Of a DNA stretch of 64,000 bases, positions 52,568 through 60,581 are shown in pieces. This DNA comes from an uncultured bacterium. Lineage in GTDB: Bacteria; Cyanobacteriota; Vampirovibrionia; Gastranaerophilales; Gastranaerophilaceae. Location: the NCBI GenBank assembly GCA_900319365.1, contig ONOE01000008.1:1-64000 (forward strand), given 5' to 3'. The translations under genes and the position numbers were made by a program. The notes under the pieces were generated by a model. It was not told where the DNA came from. It searched no databases and was given only the letters and a program-made list of their open reading frames with translations. Positions within the stretch are counted from its first letter, which is position 1. Each line of letters opens with the position of its first letter.

Positions 52568-53227
52568 ATGGAATTATTAATTGAATCTATCAAAATGGAC
52601 TGGCCGGTACTTTTACCGATCTTCATCTGCTCAATTCTCGTAGTTGCGGTAGTAATCCAAAAATGGTCATACTATAGCAAAAACAAAAGAGATATAGCAG
52701 TTTACATGAGAGAATTAAACAGAGAACTTGAATCAAACGATTTAAGAGCTGCTCAAGATACGGCTATTCGCTGCGGCGGTATTATCGGTGAAGTTATTGA
52801 AGAAGCGGTAAGAATTTTCACCGAACAGAAAAACGGCTTTTCAAGAGCTTTTGATATTTCTGCAACATTAGCAACAAGAAAATTGGAATCTAATTTAACA
52901 ATTTTAGGTACAATCGGTGGTGTTGCACCGTTTTTAGGTTTGTTCGGTACGGTTGTTCGTATTCTTTTAACATTCAACATATTGGCAGATGCAGGGAATC
53001 AGGCGGCAACGGTTGCATCGGGTATCGGTTCTGCCTTAATCGCTACAGCTTTCGGTTTAGGAGTTGCAATTGTAGCGGTTATCTTCTTCAACCTGTTCCA
53101 ATCGGTTGTTAAACATTTTGAAAACGATTTCAATTTAATAAAATTATTGTTCTTAAACTATGTTGATTCAGAAGGACAAACTCCTGTCAACAAATACTCA
53201 AAACCGACTCCGAGAGTAAATTTATAA
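52568..53227 (+). CDS. exbB: MotA/TolQ/ExbB proton channel protein
   Basis: 219 residues, three membrane helices: about 14-34 (PVLLPIFICSILVVAVVIQK), 115-140 (TILGTIGGVAPFLGLFGTVV) and 155-182 (GIGSALIATAFGLGVAIVAV). The cytoplasmic loop holds GGIIGEVIEEAVRIF. Forms the pentameric stator around an ExbD dimer that uses the proton gradient to drive TonB. TolQ and ExbB cannot be separated with certainty; a TonB-type partner favours ExbB. Confidence 0.93.
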   Translation: MELLIESIKMDWPVLLPIFICSILVVAVVIQKWSYYSKNKRDIAVYMRELNRELESNDLRAAQDTAIRCGGIIGEVIEEAVRIFTEQKNGFSRAFDISATLATRKLESNLTILGTIGGVAPFLGLFGTVVRILLTFNILADAGNQAATVASGIGSALIATAFGLGVAIVAVIFFNLFQSVVKHFENDFNLIKLLFLNYVDSEGQTPVNKYSKPTPRVNL

Positions 53228-53245
53228 TATACAAAGGAATATAAA

Positions 53246-53734
53246 ATGGCATTTGGCAATAATGACGAGAAAAAAATATTTTCAGAAATCAACATAACAC
53301 CGTTGACCGATATCTTTTTGGTATTGCTGATTATCATGATGGTTGTTGCACCGTCTTTTCAATCAAGGGATACAAATGTTGACGTTCCTGAAATTAATAA
53401 CGGCGTAAATATTGAAAATTCAAAAGTTACGGTATCCGTAACAGGCGACGGCGCAACTTATGTAAACGGAGAACCCGTTGCAATGAGTGATTTAACAAAT
53501 AAATTGATAGCCGTAAAAAGTCCCGAATCTGATAAACAGGAAGTCGTTGTCAAAGCCGATAAGAACATTCACAGTTCAAAGATTATGGATATAATGGATG
53601 CAGCGCAAAATGCCGAGTATAAAAAACTTGTCGTAGCAGGTGAACCTTTGAACAGGAAAGAACAAAGGTCATTAGAAAAGAATGCGCAGCAGCAAAAACA
53701 GCAGGTCGAAATTCCGACAGAGGATGAAGAATAA
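53246..53734 (+). CDS. exbD: ExbD/TolR protein, first copy
   Basis: 162 residues. INITPLTDIFLVLLIIMMVVAP is the single membrane helix with the proton-carrying Asp at residue 22. Periplasmic domain about 45-135; the extra C-terminal tail (NRKEQRSLEKNAQQQKQQVE) is charged and Gln-rich and absent from the second copy. Stop overlaps the next gene (TAATG). Confidence 0.94.
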   Translation: MAFGNNDEKKIFSEINITPLTDIFLVLLIIMMVVAPSFQSRDTNVDVPEINNGVNIENSKVTVSVTGDGATYVNGEPVAMSDLTNKLIAVKSPESDKQEVVVKADKNIHSSKIMDIMDAAQNAEYKKLVVAGEPLNRKEQRSLEKNAQQQKQQVEIPTEDEE

Positions 53735-54117
53735 TGGCAAGAAAAACATTTCACGATATTAATATAACACCGTTAACAGATATCTTTTTGGTACTGTTAA
53801 TTATCATGATGGTAGTAGCGCCATTGCTTGATCAGCAGGGAATAAGCTTGAGCGTTCCCGAAAATGTTGAGGAGCAGAAAATTGATAAAAATCCTCAAAT
53901 TTTAACGGTTTATGTAACAAAAACCAATCAATATTATATAAATAATGAAGAAATTGCTGCGGATAATTTAGGAACCGTGCTATCTCAAGAGATGAAGAAT
54001 TATCCTGACGGAATGCTTATAAAAACGGATTCCGATTCGACTCACGGCGCTGTAGTAAAATTAATGGATAATGCTCGTTCAGCAGGAGTCAAAGCAATTT
54101 CAATCGATAGAATGTAA
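53734..54117 (+). CDS. ExbD/TolR protein, second copy
   Basis: 127 residues. Near-identical membrane segment INITPLTDIFLVLLIIMMVVAP with Asp16, then a periplasmic domain (SLSVPENVEEQKIDKNPQIL, YVTKTNQYYINNEEIAADNL). A tandem duplicate of the upstream gene with diverged periplasmic domain, so the stator may contain an ExbD heterodimer. Followed directly by a terminator. Confidence 0.94.
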   Translation: MARKTFHDINITPLTDIFLVLLIIMMVVAPLLDQQGISLSVPENVEEQKIDKNPQILTVYVTKTNQYYINNEEIAADNLGTVLSQEMKNYPDGMLIKTDSDSTHGAVVKLMDNARSAGVKAISIDRM

Positions 54118-54147
54118 GATATTTTAATAATTTCATTTATAAATAAC

Positions 54148-54183
54148 AACAAAAAGAGAATAGAGATATTCTCTTTTTGTTTG
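54148..54183 (+). terminator. Intrinsic terminator of the TonB-ExbBD operon
   Basis: 14-base stem: AACAAAAAGAGAAT with ATTCTCTTTTTGTT, 6-base loop. Confidence 0.85.
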
Positions 54184-54228
54184 CCTTTAACTAATTTTAA
54201 TAATTGTAAAACATAAAACTAAAAGTCA

Positions 54229-54257
54229 TTGACTTATAGTCAGCTAAATTGTATAAT
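54229..54257 (+). promoter_or_regulatory. TetR promoter with overlapping operator
   Basis: TTGACT (54229-54234), 17 bases, TATAAT (54252-54257). The palindrome TGACT-TAT-AGTCA (54230-54242) covers the -35, a fitting autorepression site for the TetR protein. Confidence 0.7.
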
Positions 54258-54277
54258 TAATACGTGAGGTATTTATT

Positions 54278-54877
54278 TTGATGACAAAAAGACAACAAAA
54301 TGCCCTGAAAACAAGACAAAAGCTTATCGATACAACAGAAAATCTTTTGAAAAAAGATGGATTTAATGCGTTGAGCGTTGAAGATATTACGAATGCATCG
54401 GGCGTTGCAAAAGGGACCTTTTATGTTTATTTCAAACATAAAGAAGATATCGTAACCGAAATTTGCAGAGGATATTTTAAGCAAATCGAAAATGATTTAT
54501 CTCAAATGAAATCAGATAATATTATTGAAAAATTAACAATATATTTTGACCATTTTATGAAAGCTGTCGAGCTCTACGGAATAAATATTTGTCGTGAATG
54601 GATAAAAGATGTTATTGATCCGCAAAATGAAAATGTTGACCATGGCAAGTGGCAGTACGATTTTGGGATGCTTAAAAATATCTTAAATACAGCAGTTAAA
54701 AATAACGAGTTAAAAGAAGATACCCCCGTTGAACTTTTAACTCACATTATAATTACGCAATTGTACGGAATGATGACCGTATGGTGCGTATCAGACGGAG
54801 TTTTTGAACCTACGGAATGGACTCAAAAATTTTCACGGTTTCAATTAAAAAGACTAATCGGAGAATATTTAATTTAA
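54278..54877 (+). CDS. TetR-family transcriptional regulator
   Basis: 199 residues. N-terminal HTH (about 12-58): TRQKLIDTTENLLKKDGFNA, then LSVEDITNASGVAKGTFYVY with the F-Y-x-Y/H-F-x-x-K-E-D end. The C-terminal helical ligand domain is of no recognised subtype. Start could be TTG 54278 (GAGG 8 bases upstream) or the adjacent ATG 54281 (11 bases). First intact gene of the redox cassette; the promoter palindrome suggests autorepression released by an electrophile or quinone-like ligand (inference from neighbours). Confidence 0.92.
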   Translation: MMTKRQQNALKTRQKLIDTTENLLKKDGFNALSVEDITNASGVAKGTFYVYFKHKEDIVTEICRGYFKQIENDLSQMKSDNIIEKLTIYFDHFMKAVELYGINICREWIKDVIDPQNENVDHGKWQYDFGMLKNILNTAVKNNELKEDTPVELLTHIIITQLYGMMTVWCVSDGVFEPTEWTQKFSRFQLKRLIGEYLI

Positions 54878-55095
54878 AGAAGAACTTAAATAAAATCGTA
54901 ATAACTTTGGAAAGCGGTGTCTTAGACGGCGGATTTGGCGAAAAGATTACAAGATTTTACGGTAATTCCGATATGAAAGTATTAAATTACGGAGCCGATA
55001 AAGAATTCACGGACAGAGTACCGACAGAAGAACTGTATGCTAAATATCACTTAACTCCTGAGTTAATAATAAAAGATATAGAAGCAATAAAGTAA
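54877..55095 (+). pseudogene. Remnant of the C-terminal end of 1-deoxyxylulose-5-phosphate synthase
   Basis: About 72 residues of translated sequence with no start of its own: KIVITLESGVLDGGFGEKIT, then VLNYGADKEFTDRVPTEELY and AKYHLTPELIIKDIEAIK. This matches the last domain of DXS (normally over 600 residues), including the V-T-x-E-x-x-V-x-D-G-G-F-G strand. The frame opens by overlapping the end of the TetR gene out of phase, and no ATG or ribosome binding site fits. A gene remnant left by recombination or deletion. Confidence 0.7.
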
Positions 55096-55116
55096 AGATA
55101 AAAGGAGGTAAATAAA

Positions 55117-55647
<531 letters not shown>

Positions 55648-55665
55648 AAAGGAGAAAACAATAAA

Positions 55666-56286
55666 ATGAACATTAAAACAATTATGATAGCATTACTCAT
55701 CATTCTGATAGGCGGATTTTGTCTGTTTAGAACGAATAAAGGAGGCAATAATATGGTTGAAGCAAATCAAAATCACAAAGTCCTTGTCGCATATTTCTCA
55801 AGAGCAGGCGAGCAATACGGTGTCGGAAATGTAAAAGAAGGCAACACCGCAGTTATTGCCAAAATGATTGCTCAAAAAACAGGCGGCGACTTATACGAAA
55901 TTAAGCCTGTAAAAGACGAATACCCAAATACATACAGAGAACTTACCGCATATTCAAAAGCAGAACAGCAGCGCAATGCAAGACCTGAAATCGTCGGACA
56001 TGTTGCTAATTTTGACCAATATGATACGGTATTTCTCGGATATCCGATCTGGTGGGGTGATAAGCCGATGCCCGTTTATACTTTTTTAGAAAGCTATAAC
56101 TTTAAAGGCAAAACCCTGATTCCTTTTGCAACTCATGAGGGTTCGGGACTTGTCGGCACGGAAAACCTTAATAAAACAGGCGCACATGTTTTGAAAGGCT
56201 TTGGAATATACGGGCACACGGCACAAAATAACAAAGCCGAAGCCGATAAATTCGTAACAGAAAAATTGAAAGAGCTGGGGTACTAA
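55666..56286 (+). CDS. Flavodoxin-like protein with N-terminal signal anchor
   Basis: 206 residues. Membrane segment at 3-23 (IKTIMIALLIILIGGFCLF), then a flavodoxin domain: KVLVAYFSRAGEQYGVGNVK (FMN phosphate loop region), TVFLGYPIWWGDKPMPVYTF and PFATHEGSGLVGTE. Related proteins reduce or carry electrons to quinones. A second start is well supported: AAAGGAGG lies 7 bases before the ATG at 55753, which would give a cytosolic flavodoxin without the anchor. The upstream start has AAGGAG at 11 bases. Confidence 0.88.
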   Translation: MNIKTIMIALLIILIGGFCLFRTNKGGNNMVEANQNHKVLVAYFSRAGEQYGVGNVKEGNTAVIAKMIAQKTGGDLYEIKPVKDEYPNTYRELTAYSKAEQQRNARPEIVGHVANFDQYDTVFLGYPIWWGDKPMPVYTFLESYNFKGKTLIPFATHEGSGLVGTENLNKTGAHVLKGFGIYGHTAQNNKAEADKFVTEKLKELGY

Positions 56287-56290
56287 AACT

Positions 56291-56833
56291 ATGGAAGAAG
56301 TAAGAATTGACGTCAGAACACAAAGCGCTGAAAGAATAGCCGAGGCAAAAAGAAGTTCGGATTTGTGCTTCAGAATAAATCATACAAACCCGACAACTCC
56401 CGAATGTCAAAAACTCATAAAAGAACTTCTGGGGGATAATTTGGGTGAAGGTTCACAAATTCACCCTCCGATATTTATGAATTTGGCAGATAATGTAAAA
56501 TTCGGCAAAAACGTAATTATTATGAACGGATTTCAATGCATGTCGGCAGGCGGTTTAACGATTGACGACAACGTAATGATATCATTGAACTGTACAATTG
56601 CAACAAACAACCACGATATGTATAACAGATACGTTATAACCTGCAAACCCGTTCACATAAAACGTAATGCATGGCTCGGGGTCAACGTAACGATTTTACC
56701 CGGGGTAACAATCGGAGAAAATGCAGTCGTCGGCGCAGGTGCGGTTGTAACTCACGACGTACCGGATAATGCGGTAGTAGTCGGCTGCCCCGCAAAGGTT
56801 ATCAAATACCTTGATGCAGAAAAATTTAAGTAA
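56291..56833 (+). CDS. Maltose/galactoside O-acetyltransferase-like (LbH)
   Basis: 180 residues, left-handed beta-helix of hexapeptide repeats: NLADNVKFGKNVIIMNGFQC, LTIDDNVMISLNCTIATNNH (catalytic His), RNAWLGVNVTILPGVTIGEN, AVVGAGAVVTHDVPDNAVVV and the final GCPAKVIK. Acetyl-CoA-dependent acetyltransferase of the LacA/Maa/NodL branch, acceptor unknown. Starts 5 bases after the flavodoxin stop, so cotranscribed. Confidence 0.92.
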   Translation: MEEVRIDVRTQSAERIAEAKRSSDLCFRINHTNPTTPECQKLIKELLGDNLGEGSQIHPPIFMNLADNVKFGKNVIIMNGFQCMSAGGLTIDDNVMISLNCTIATNNHDMYNRYVITCKPVHIKRNAWLGVNVTILPGVTIGENAVVGAGAVVTHDVPDNAVVVGCPAKVIKYLDAEKFK

Positions 56834-56840
56834 TTTAATT

Positions 56841-57053
56841 TCGTCATTCAGAGGGCTCGCCGTAGAAGATTCTTCGCCTATGGCTCTGAATGACGACGAG
56901 CCAGAAGAATCTTTTACACACAGCAAGCAACTTCAAAATAAAAGACATTCATTCTCTATAGACAAAATAAGGTCGGCATTATGCCCACATTCTCTTCTTG
57001 GTCAGTACGACGAGCCTTAGAGAATGGAAATACCCTTGGGGTGCCATGCCGAC
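56841..57053. repeat. Cluster of intergenic palindromes
   Basis: First element: TCGTCATTCAGAG (56841-56853) inverted at 56884-56896, 13 bases perfect, with GAAGATTCTTC inside; this resembles the widespread short palindromic elements with TCATTC...GAAGAATC. Second: CATTCTCTA (56950-56958) with TAGAGAATG (57018-57026), interleaved with GTCGGCAT (56972-56979) and ATGCCGAC (57046-57053). GACGAGCC occurs in both. Together they fill the gap before the CMD-cupin gene. Confidence 0.6.
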
Positions 57054-57077
57054 AAATATAAAATAGGAACAAACCAC

Positions 57078-58088
57078 ATGAAAAAACTGTTATCAATAAT
57101 ATTTGCAGGATTAATACTTTTAATAGGAGGTAATACAATGGCAAAAGAAAATTTAAACAAAAATCAACAAAATATTGTTATGATTTCGGCATATACCGCA
57201 ACAAGCGAACTTGACAACCTTGAAAACGCAATTAAAAAAGGATTGAATGAAGGCTTAACCGTAAACGAAATTAAAGAAGTCCTCGTTCAACTGTACGCAT
57301 ATTGCGGATTCCCAAAAAGCTTAAACGGCTTGTCAGCTTTGATGAAAGTTGCAAAAGCAGGGAATTACAAAGAAGGCGAAACAGGCAAGCCTTTGCCTAA
57401 AGGCTGTGATCTACACAAAATCGGAACGGATAACCAAACAAAATTATGCGGAAGTCCTGTTAAAGGCGAATTATTTGACTTCGCTCCCGCAATTGATGAT
57501 TATTTAAAAGATCATTTGTTCGGAGATATTTTTGCAAGAGGAGTTCTGTCATGGCAAGATAGAGAAGTCGCAACAATTGCAACATTAAACGCTTTAGATG
57601 ATGTTGAACCACAATTGAATGCTCATATACAGGTTGGCAAACATAACGGATTAACCGATAGTCAGGTCGAAGAAATTTTAACACTTTCTTCAAAAGCCAA
57701 GATGAAAGTTTACGGAATCGGCACGCCTAACACGGCTTACGCAAAATACTTTATCAGCAACAGCTATTTAAAACCGTTATCAAAAGAACAAGTCGGAATT
57801 GCAAACGTTACGTTTGAGCCAAAATGCAGAAATAACTGGCACATTCACCATAAAGGCGGGCAGATTTTAATTGTAACGGGCGGCAGAGGTTACTATCAGG
57901 AATGGGGCAAACCCGCACAGGAACTAAAAACAGGCGATGTTGTAAATATTGCCCCCGAAGTAAAACATTGGCACGGTGCAGCTCACGACAGCTGGTTTTC
58001 ACATCTTGCAATCGAAGTACCGGCTGACGGCGGTTCTACAGAATGGCTCGAACCCGTATCTGACGATGAATATGACAAGTTGAAGTAA
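57078..58088 (+). CDS. Carboxymuconolactone decarboxylase-like + cupin fusion, exported form possible
   Basis: 336 residues from the ATG at 57078. Residues 1-20 are a signal/anchor (LLSIIFAGLILLIGGNTM). Two CMD/AhpD-like segments follow (about 30-120 and 130-225: VLVQLYAYCGFPKSLNGLSA; SWQDREVATIATLNALDD), then a cupin (about 240-325: CRNNWHIHHKGGQILIVTGG, KTGDVVNIAPEVKHWHGAAH) with metal-binding His residues. Like the flavodoxin gene, an internal start is strongly supported: AGGAGG 7 bases before ATG 57138 (MAKENLNKN) gives a cytosolic form. Often found with aldo/keto reductases and flavodoxins in stress cassettes. Confidence 0.88.
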   Translation: MKKLLSIIFAGLILLIGGNTMAKENLNKNQQNIVMISAYTATSELDNLENAIKKGLNEGLTVNEIKEVLVQLYAYCGFPKSLNGLSALMKVAKAGNYKEGETGKPLPKGCDLHKIGTDNQTKLCGSPVKGELFDFAPAIDDYLKDHLFGDIFARGVLSWQDREVATIATLNALDDVEPQLNAHIQVGKHNGLTDSQVEEILTLSSKAKMKVYGIGTPNTAYAKYFISNSYLKPLSKEQVGIANVTFEPKCRNNWHIHHKGGQILIVTGGRGYYQEWGKPAQELKTGDVVNIAPEVKHWHGAAHDSWFSHLAIEVPADGGSTEWLEPVSDDEYDKLK

Positions 58089-58204
58089 AAAGTTCATAAG
58101 TTCATAAGTGAATTTCAGTCTTTTAGACATTTTGGAATAATCTTAAATGTGCGATTGCACCGAAAAGAACTTATAAACTGATAAACCTATAAACTTATAA
58201 AACT
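58089..58204. repeat. Inverted-repeat-bounded intergenic element
   Basis: Left side AAGTTCATAAGTTCATAAGT, right side ACTTATAAACTGATAAACCT then ATAAACTTATAAAACT, roughly inverted copies made of 8-base TTATAAG-like units. Between them is a small GTGC-GATT-GCAC hairpin. The left end resembles the repeat at 40921-40975. No coding frame. Confidence 0.55.
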
Positions 58205-58261
58205 AAAATAGTAGGGTACGATGTTTCGCACCGCAAAAAATAATATGTAAGGAGAAAAATT

Positions 58262-59125
58262 ATGACAATAAATATCCCAAATGTAAAATTAAATGACGGG
58301 GTTGAAATTCCCGTTTACGGATTCGGAACATTTTTGATTCCGAATGATGGTTCAACTTTTAAAGCCGTAACTGATGCTCTGAAACTGGGCATTCGCCATA
58401 TTGATACGGCATCGGCTTATTTTAACGAACAAGAAGTCGGAAAAGCCGTAAGAGAAAGCGGTATAAAAAGAGATGAAATCTTTGTTACAAGCAAACTATG
58501 GTTGCAGGATTACGGATACGAAAACGCTAAAAAAGGCGTTGATATTTCGTTAAAAAAATTAGGCTTAGACTATATGGATTTATACCTTTTACACCAACCC
58601 TACGGCGATGTTTTTGGAGCTTGGAAAGCCTTGGAAGAAGCGAAAAAAGAGGGTAAAATTCGTTCAATCGGTGTAAGCAATATGACACCTAAAATCTGGA
58701 ACAACTTAATTCCGCAGTTTGATTCTTTACCGTCTGTAAATCAGGTTGAATTTAACCCGTATTTTCAACAAAAAGAATTAAGAAAACTTATGGATAAAGA
58801 CAATGTCAAACTTGAGGCGTGGGGACCTTTAGGACACGGGAATGCAGGATTATTAAAAGATCCTGTAATTGCGAAAATCGCAGAAAATCATGGTAAAAAT
58901 GCAGGACAAACAATTTTGAGATTTGAAATTCAGGAGGGCATTATTGTGTTCCCGAAATCGACAAAACCCGAAAGAATCAAAAGCAATATGGATATATTTG
59001 ATTTTGAATTATCTCAAGACGAAATGGATCAAATCCGTGCACTTGATACGGGTAAAGGCTCACACGATCCGGATGCACCGGGCGTTGCAGAATACCTTTT
59101 AAACGCCTTTGATGTACATAAATAA
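58262..59125 (+). CDS. Aldo/keto reductase, intact
   Basis: 287 residues, AKR5-like (2,5-diketogluconate reductase/prostaglandin synthase branch). Catalytic tetrad: Asp and Tyr in IRHIDTASAYFNEQEVGKAV, Lys in FVTSKLW, His in DLYLLHQPYGD. NADP-binding end: GIIVFPKSTKPERIKSNMDI. AAGGAG precedes the ATG. Last gene of the redox cassette, followed by a terminator. It belongs to a different AKR branch from the dead gene at 55117. Confidence 0.94.
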   Translation: MTINIPNVKLNDGVEIPVYGFGTFLIPNDGSTFKAVTDALKLGIRHIDTASAYFNEQEVGKAVRESGIKRDEIFVTSKLWLQDYGYENAKKGVDISLKKLGLDYMDLYLLHQPYGDVFGAWKALEEAKKEGKIRSIGVSNMTPKIWNNLIPQFDSLPSVNQVEFNPYFQQKELRKLMDKDNVKLEAWGPLGHGNAGLLKDPVIAKIAENHGKNAGQTILRFEIQEGIIVFPKSTKPERIKSNMDIFDFELSQDEMDQIRALDTGKGSHDPDAPGVAEYLLNAFDVHK

Positions 59126-59148
59126 ATTTTATGCATTATTATTTTGAT

Positions 59149-59182
59149 AAGCGTCAATCTGTTCTTTAGATTGGCGCTTTTT
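59149..59182 (+). terminator. Intrinsic terminator of the redox cassette
   Basis: 12-base stem AAGCGTCAATCT / AGATTGGCGCTT with one G-U, 7-base loop, then TTTTAT. Confidence 0.85.
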
Positions 59183-59207
59183 ATAATTATTATTTAATAA
59201 CATTTAA

Positions 59208-59750
59208 TTATAAGATAAAATTCTTATAATTGTCGTCGATTTGGTCCTGTTCTATTCCGATATAGCGCAAGGTTATCTGCGGAGCCGAATGATTAAAAAT
59301 TTTTTGAAGCATCGCCACATCTTTAAATTTTCGATAATGATGATAACCGAAAGTCTTGCGCATTGTATGTGTTCCGATTTTTTCTGACAAGTTAATGCTT
59401 TTTGCCGCCTCTTTTAGAATATAATATGCACCGAATCTGTTCATCCTGTTCCCGAAAATCGTAGTAAACAACGGTTCATTCAAATTCTTATCTTTAGTAA
59501 ATTCTTGAAGCATAGGTTTTAATTTTGAATTAATCGGGAACCTTTTGTGTTTGCCCGTTTTCTGTTCAACAATATTGATATATTCTTTCCCTTGCACATC
59601 TCCGACATTCAACGCAACAATATCCGAAATCCTCAGCCCGCAATTCGTTCCTATCGTAAACATAAGCAAATCACGCTTGCTTTTCTTTGCAAAATATTTC
59701 TCCAACTTGTGCAAATCTTTCAGGTTCCTAATCGGTTCAACTGTAGTCAT
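59208..59750 (-). CDS. Single-domain tyrosine recombinase
   Basis: 180 residues from the ATG at 59750, supported by GGAGGG 4 bases upstream; the longer frame to 59849 is not needed. It is the catalytic domain only, with no N-terminal core-binding domain. All active residues are visible: Arg in GTNCGLRISDIVALNVGD, Lys in TGKHKRFPI, His-x-x-Arg in GTHTMRKTFGYHHY, His in LQKIFNHSA and Tyr in ITLRYIGI. Short catalytic-only forms occur in integrons-like elements, plasmids and phase-variation systems. It borders the redox cassette and is 700 bases from tRNA-Gly; no duplicated att site is visible. Confidence 0.92.
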   Translation of the reverse strand: MTTVEPIRNLKDLHKLEKYFAKKSKRDLLMFTIGTNCGLRISDIVALNVGDVQGKEYINIVEQKTGKHKRFPINSKLKPMLQEFTKDKNLNEPLFTTIFGNRMNRFGAYYILKEAAKSINLSEKIGTHTMRKTFGYHHYRKFKDVAMLQKIFNHSAPQITLRYIGIEQDQIDDNYKNFIL

Positions 59751-59932
59751 ATTCCCTCCTTTTTTACTACCGGAGTTGAATAATAAAAACATACCACGAT
59801 CTTTTGCTAAATAATCATTTTCGACCTGTAGCTTTCTTATCTGAAGCATTATGATTAAAAGTCATTCCAAAAATTTGAGCAAAATATTTTTTTATGAGAT
59901 TTATAATATAGTATAAAAAAGGAGTATTAATA

Positions 59933-60364
59933 ATGGATTTAAGCGTAAAAGTAAACCAACCGAACTTCGGAATGGCTGTTTTAATAGATGATTCGGCAAA
60001 AGCTATAATAAAGAAACAAACAATGGGTTTATCACCTAAAAAATTTGATAAATTTTGGAATAAATTAAACGAAAAAATCGAGCAGGAAAAAGATAATCCC
60101 GTAAATACTATCATAAGAAAAGCTAAATACAGAGATGCATTAGCGGCTGAAGTTGTGGATTCAAACGCAGACACGGCAATCAAAAACTATGTAATCACTC
60201 AAGGGTTAATTCACAGAAACGGAAGTTTGAAATTCTTAGACAGAGGAACGGCAAGAGCTCAAAAAATAAACAATGCTAACCAAAACTTAGACAAAATCGC
60301 AACGGCTGAAGAAAAAGATTTTTACCCCGGCAGCATTGCTCCAGATCTTGAACCGAATGAATAA
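59933..60364 (+). CDS. Lineage-specific protein, paralogue of the gene at 12830
   Basis: 143 residues. N-terminus MDLSVKVNQPNFGMAVLIDD carries the NFG variant of the short motif. The helix-rich core SPKKFDKFWNKLNEKIEQEK followed by DNPVNTIIRK aligns with KPQDWLDFSKIIEKQKDNPV of the 13219 protein. The C-terminal third (NGSLKFLDRGTARAQKIN) is unshared. AAAGGAG precedes the ATG and TATAAT-like sequence lies in the gap. Function unknown. Confidence 0.75.
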   Translation: MDLSVKVNQPNFGMAVLIDDSAKAIIKKQTMGLSPKKFDKFWNKLNEKIEQEKDNPVNTIIRKAKYRDALAAEVVDSNADTAIKNYVITQGLIHRNGSLKFLDRGTARAQKINNANQNLDKIATAEEKDFYPGSIAPDLEPNE

Positions 60365-60417
60365 TTGAGATTTTAGAATAATACTTAAATTTAAAATCTT
60401 ATATGAAACAAACTTAA

Positions 60418-60449
60418 AAAAAACAGATAGAAAATTTCTATCTGTTTTT
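60418..60449. terminator. Bidirectional hairpin between the 143-residue protein gene and tRNA-Gly
   Basis: AAACAGATAG pairs with CTATCTGTTT, with A-run on one side and T-run on the other; it serves rightward and leftward transcripts. Confidence 0.75.
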
Positions 60450-60524
60450 TGGAGCGGGTGACGAGACTCGGACTCGCGATCTTTTCCTTGGGAAGGAAAC
60501 ATTCTACCACTGAACTACACCCGC
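60450..60524 (-). tRNA. tRNA-Gly (anticodon CCC)
   Basis: Read leftward: acceptor GCGGGTG/CACCCGC, D arm GTTC-AGTGGTA-GAAT, anticodon arm TTTCC-TTCCCAA-GGAAA (anticodon CCC), T arm GCGAG-TCCGAGT-CTCGT, discriminator T and encoded CCA. The T loop has C instead of the nearly invariant T at position 55. Otherwise a normal class I tRNA. A terminator hairpin follows at once. Confidence 0.95.
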
Positions 60525-60581
60525 ATATATTTTTTACACGCACATACTATCACAAATATACGGTAATTAAAATAACAAAAA

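Noticed and set aside
54817-54876. ATG at 54817 as start of a 92-residue protein
   Set aside because: The first 20 residues are an out-of-frame reading of the TetR C-terminus; only the part after the TetR stop resembles DXS.
59815-60183. Leftward open frame opposite the 143-residue protein
   Set aside because: Antisense to a gene with a good ribosome binding site and a paralogue; hydrophobic pattern is a codon artefact.
59208-60524. tRNA-Gly as the attachment site of the recombinase next to it
   Set aside because: I find no second copy of the tRNA 3' end in the window, and the recombinase is separated from it by another gene.
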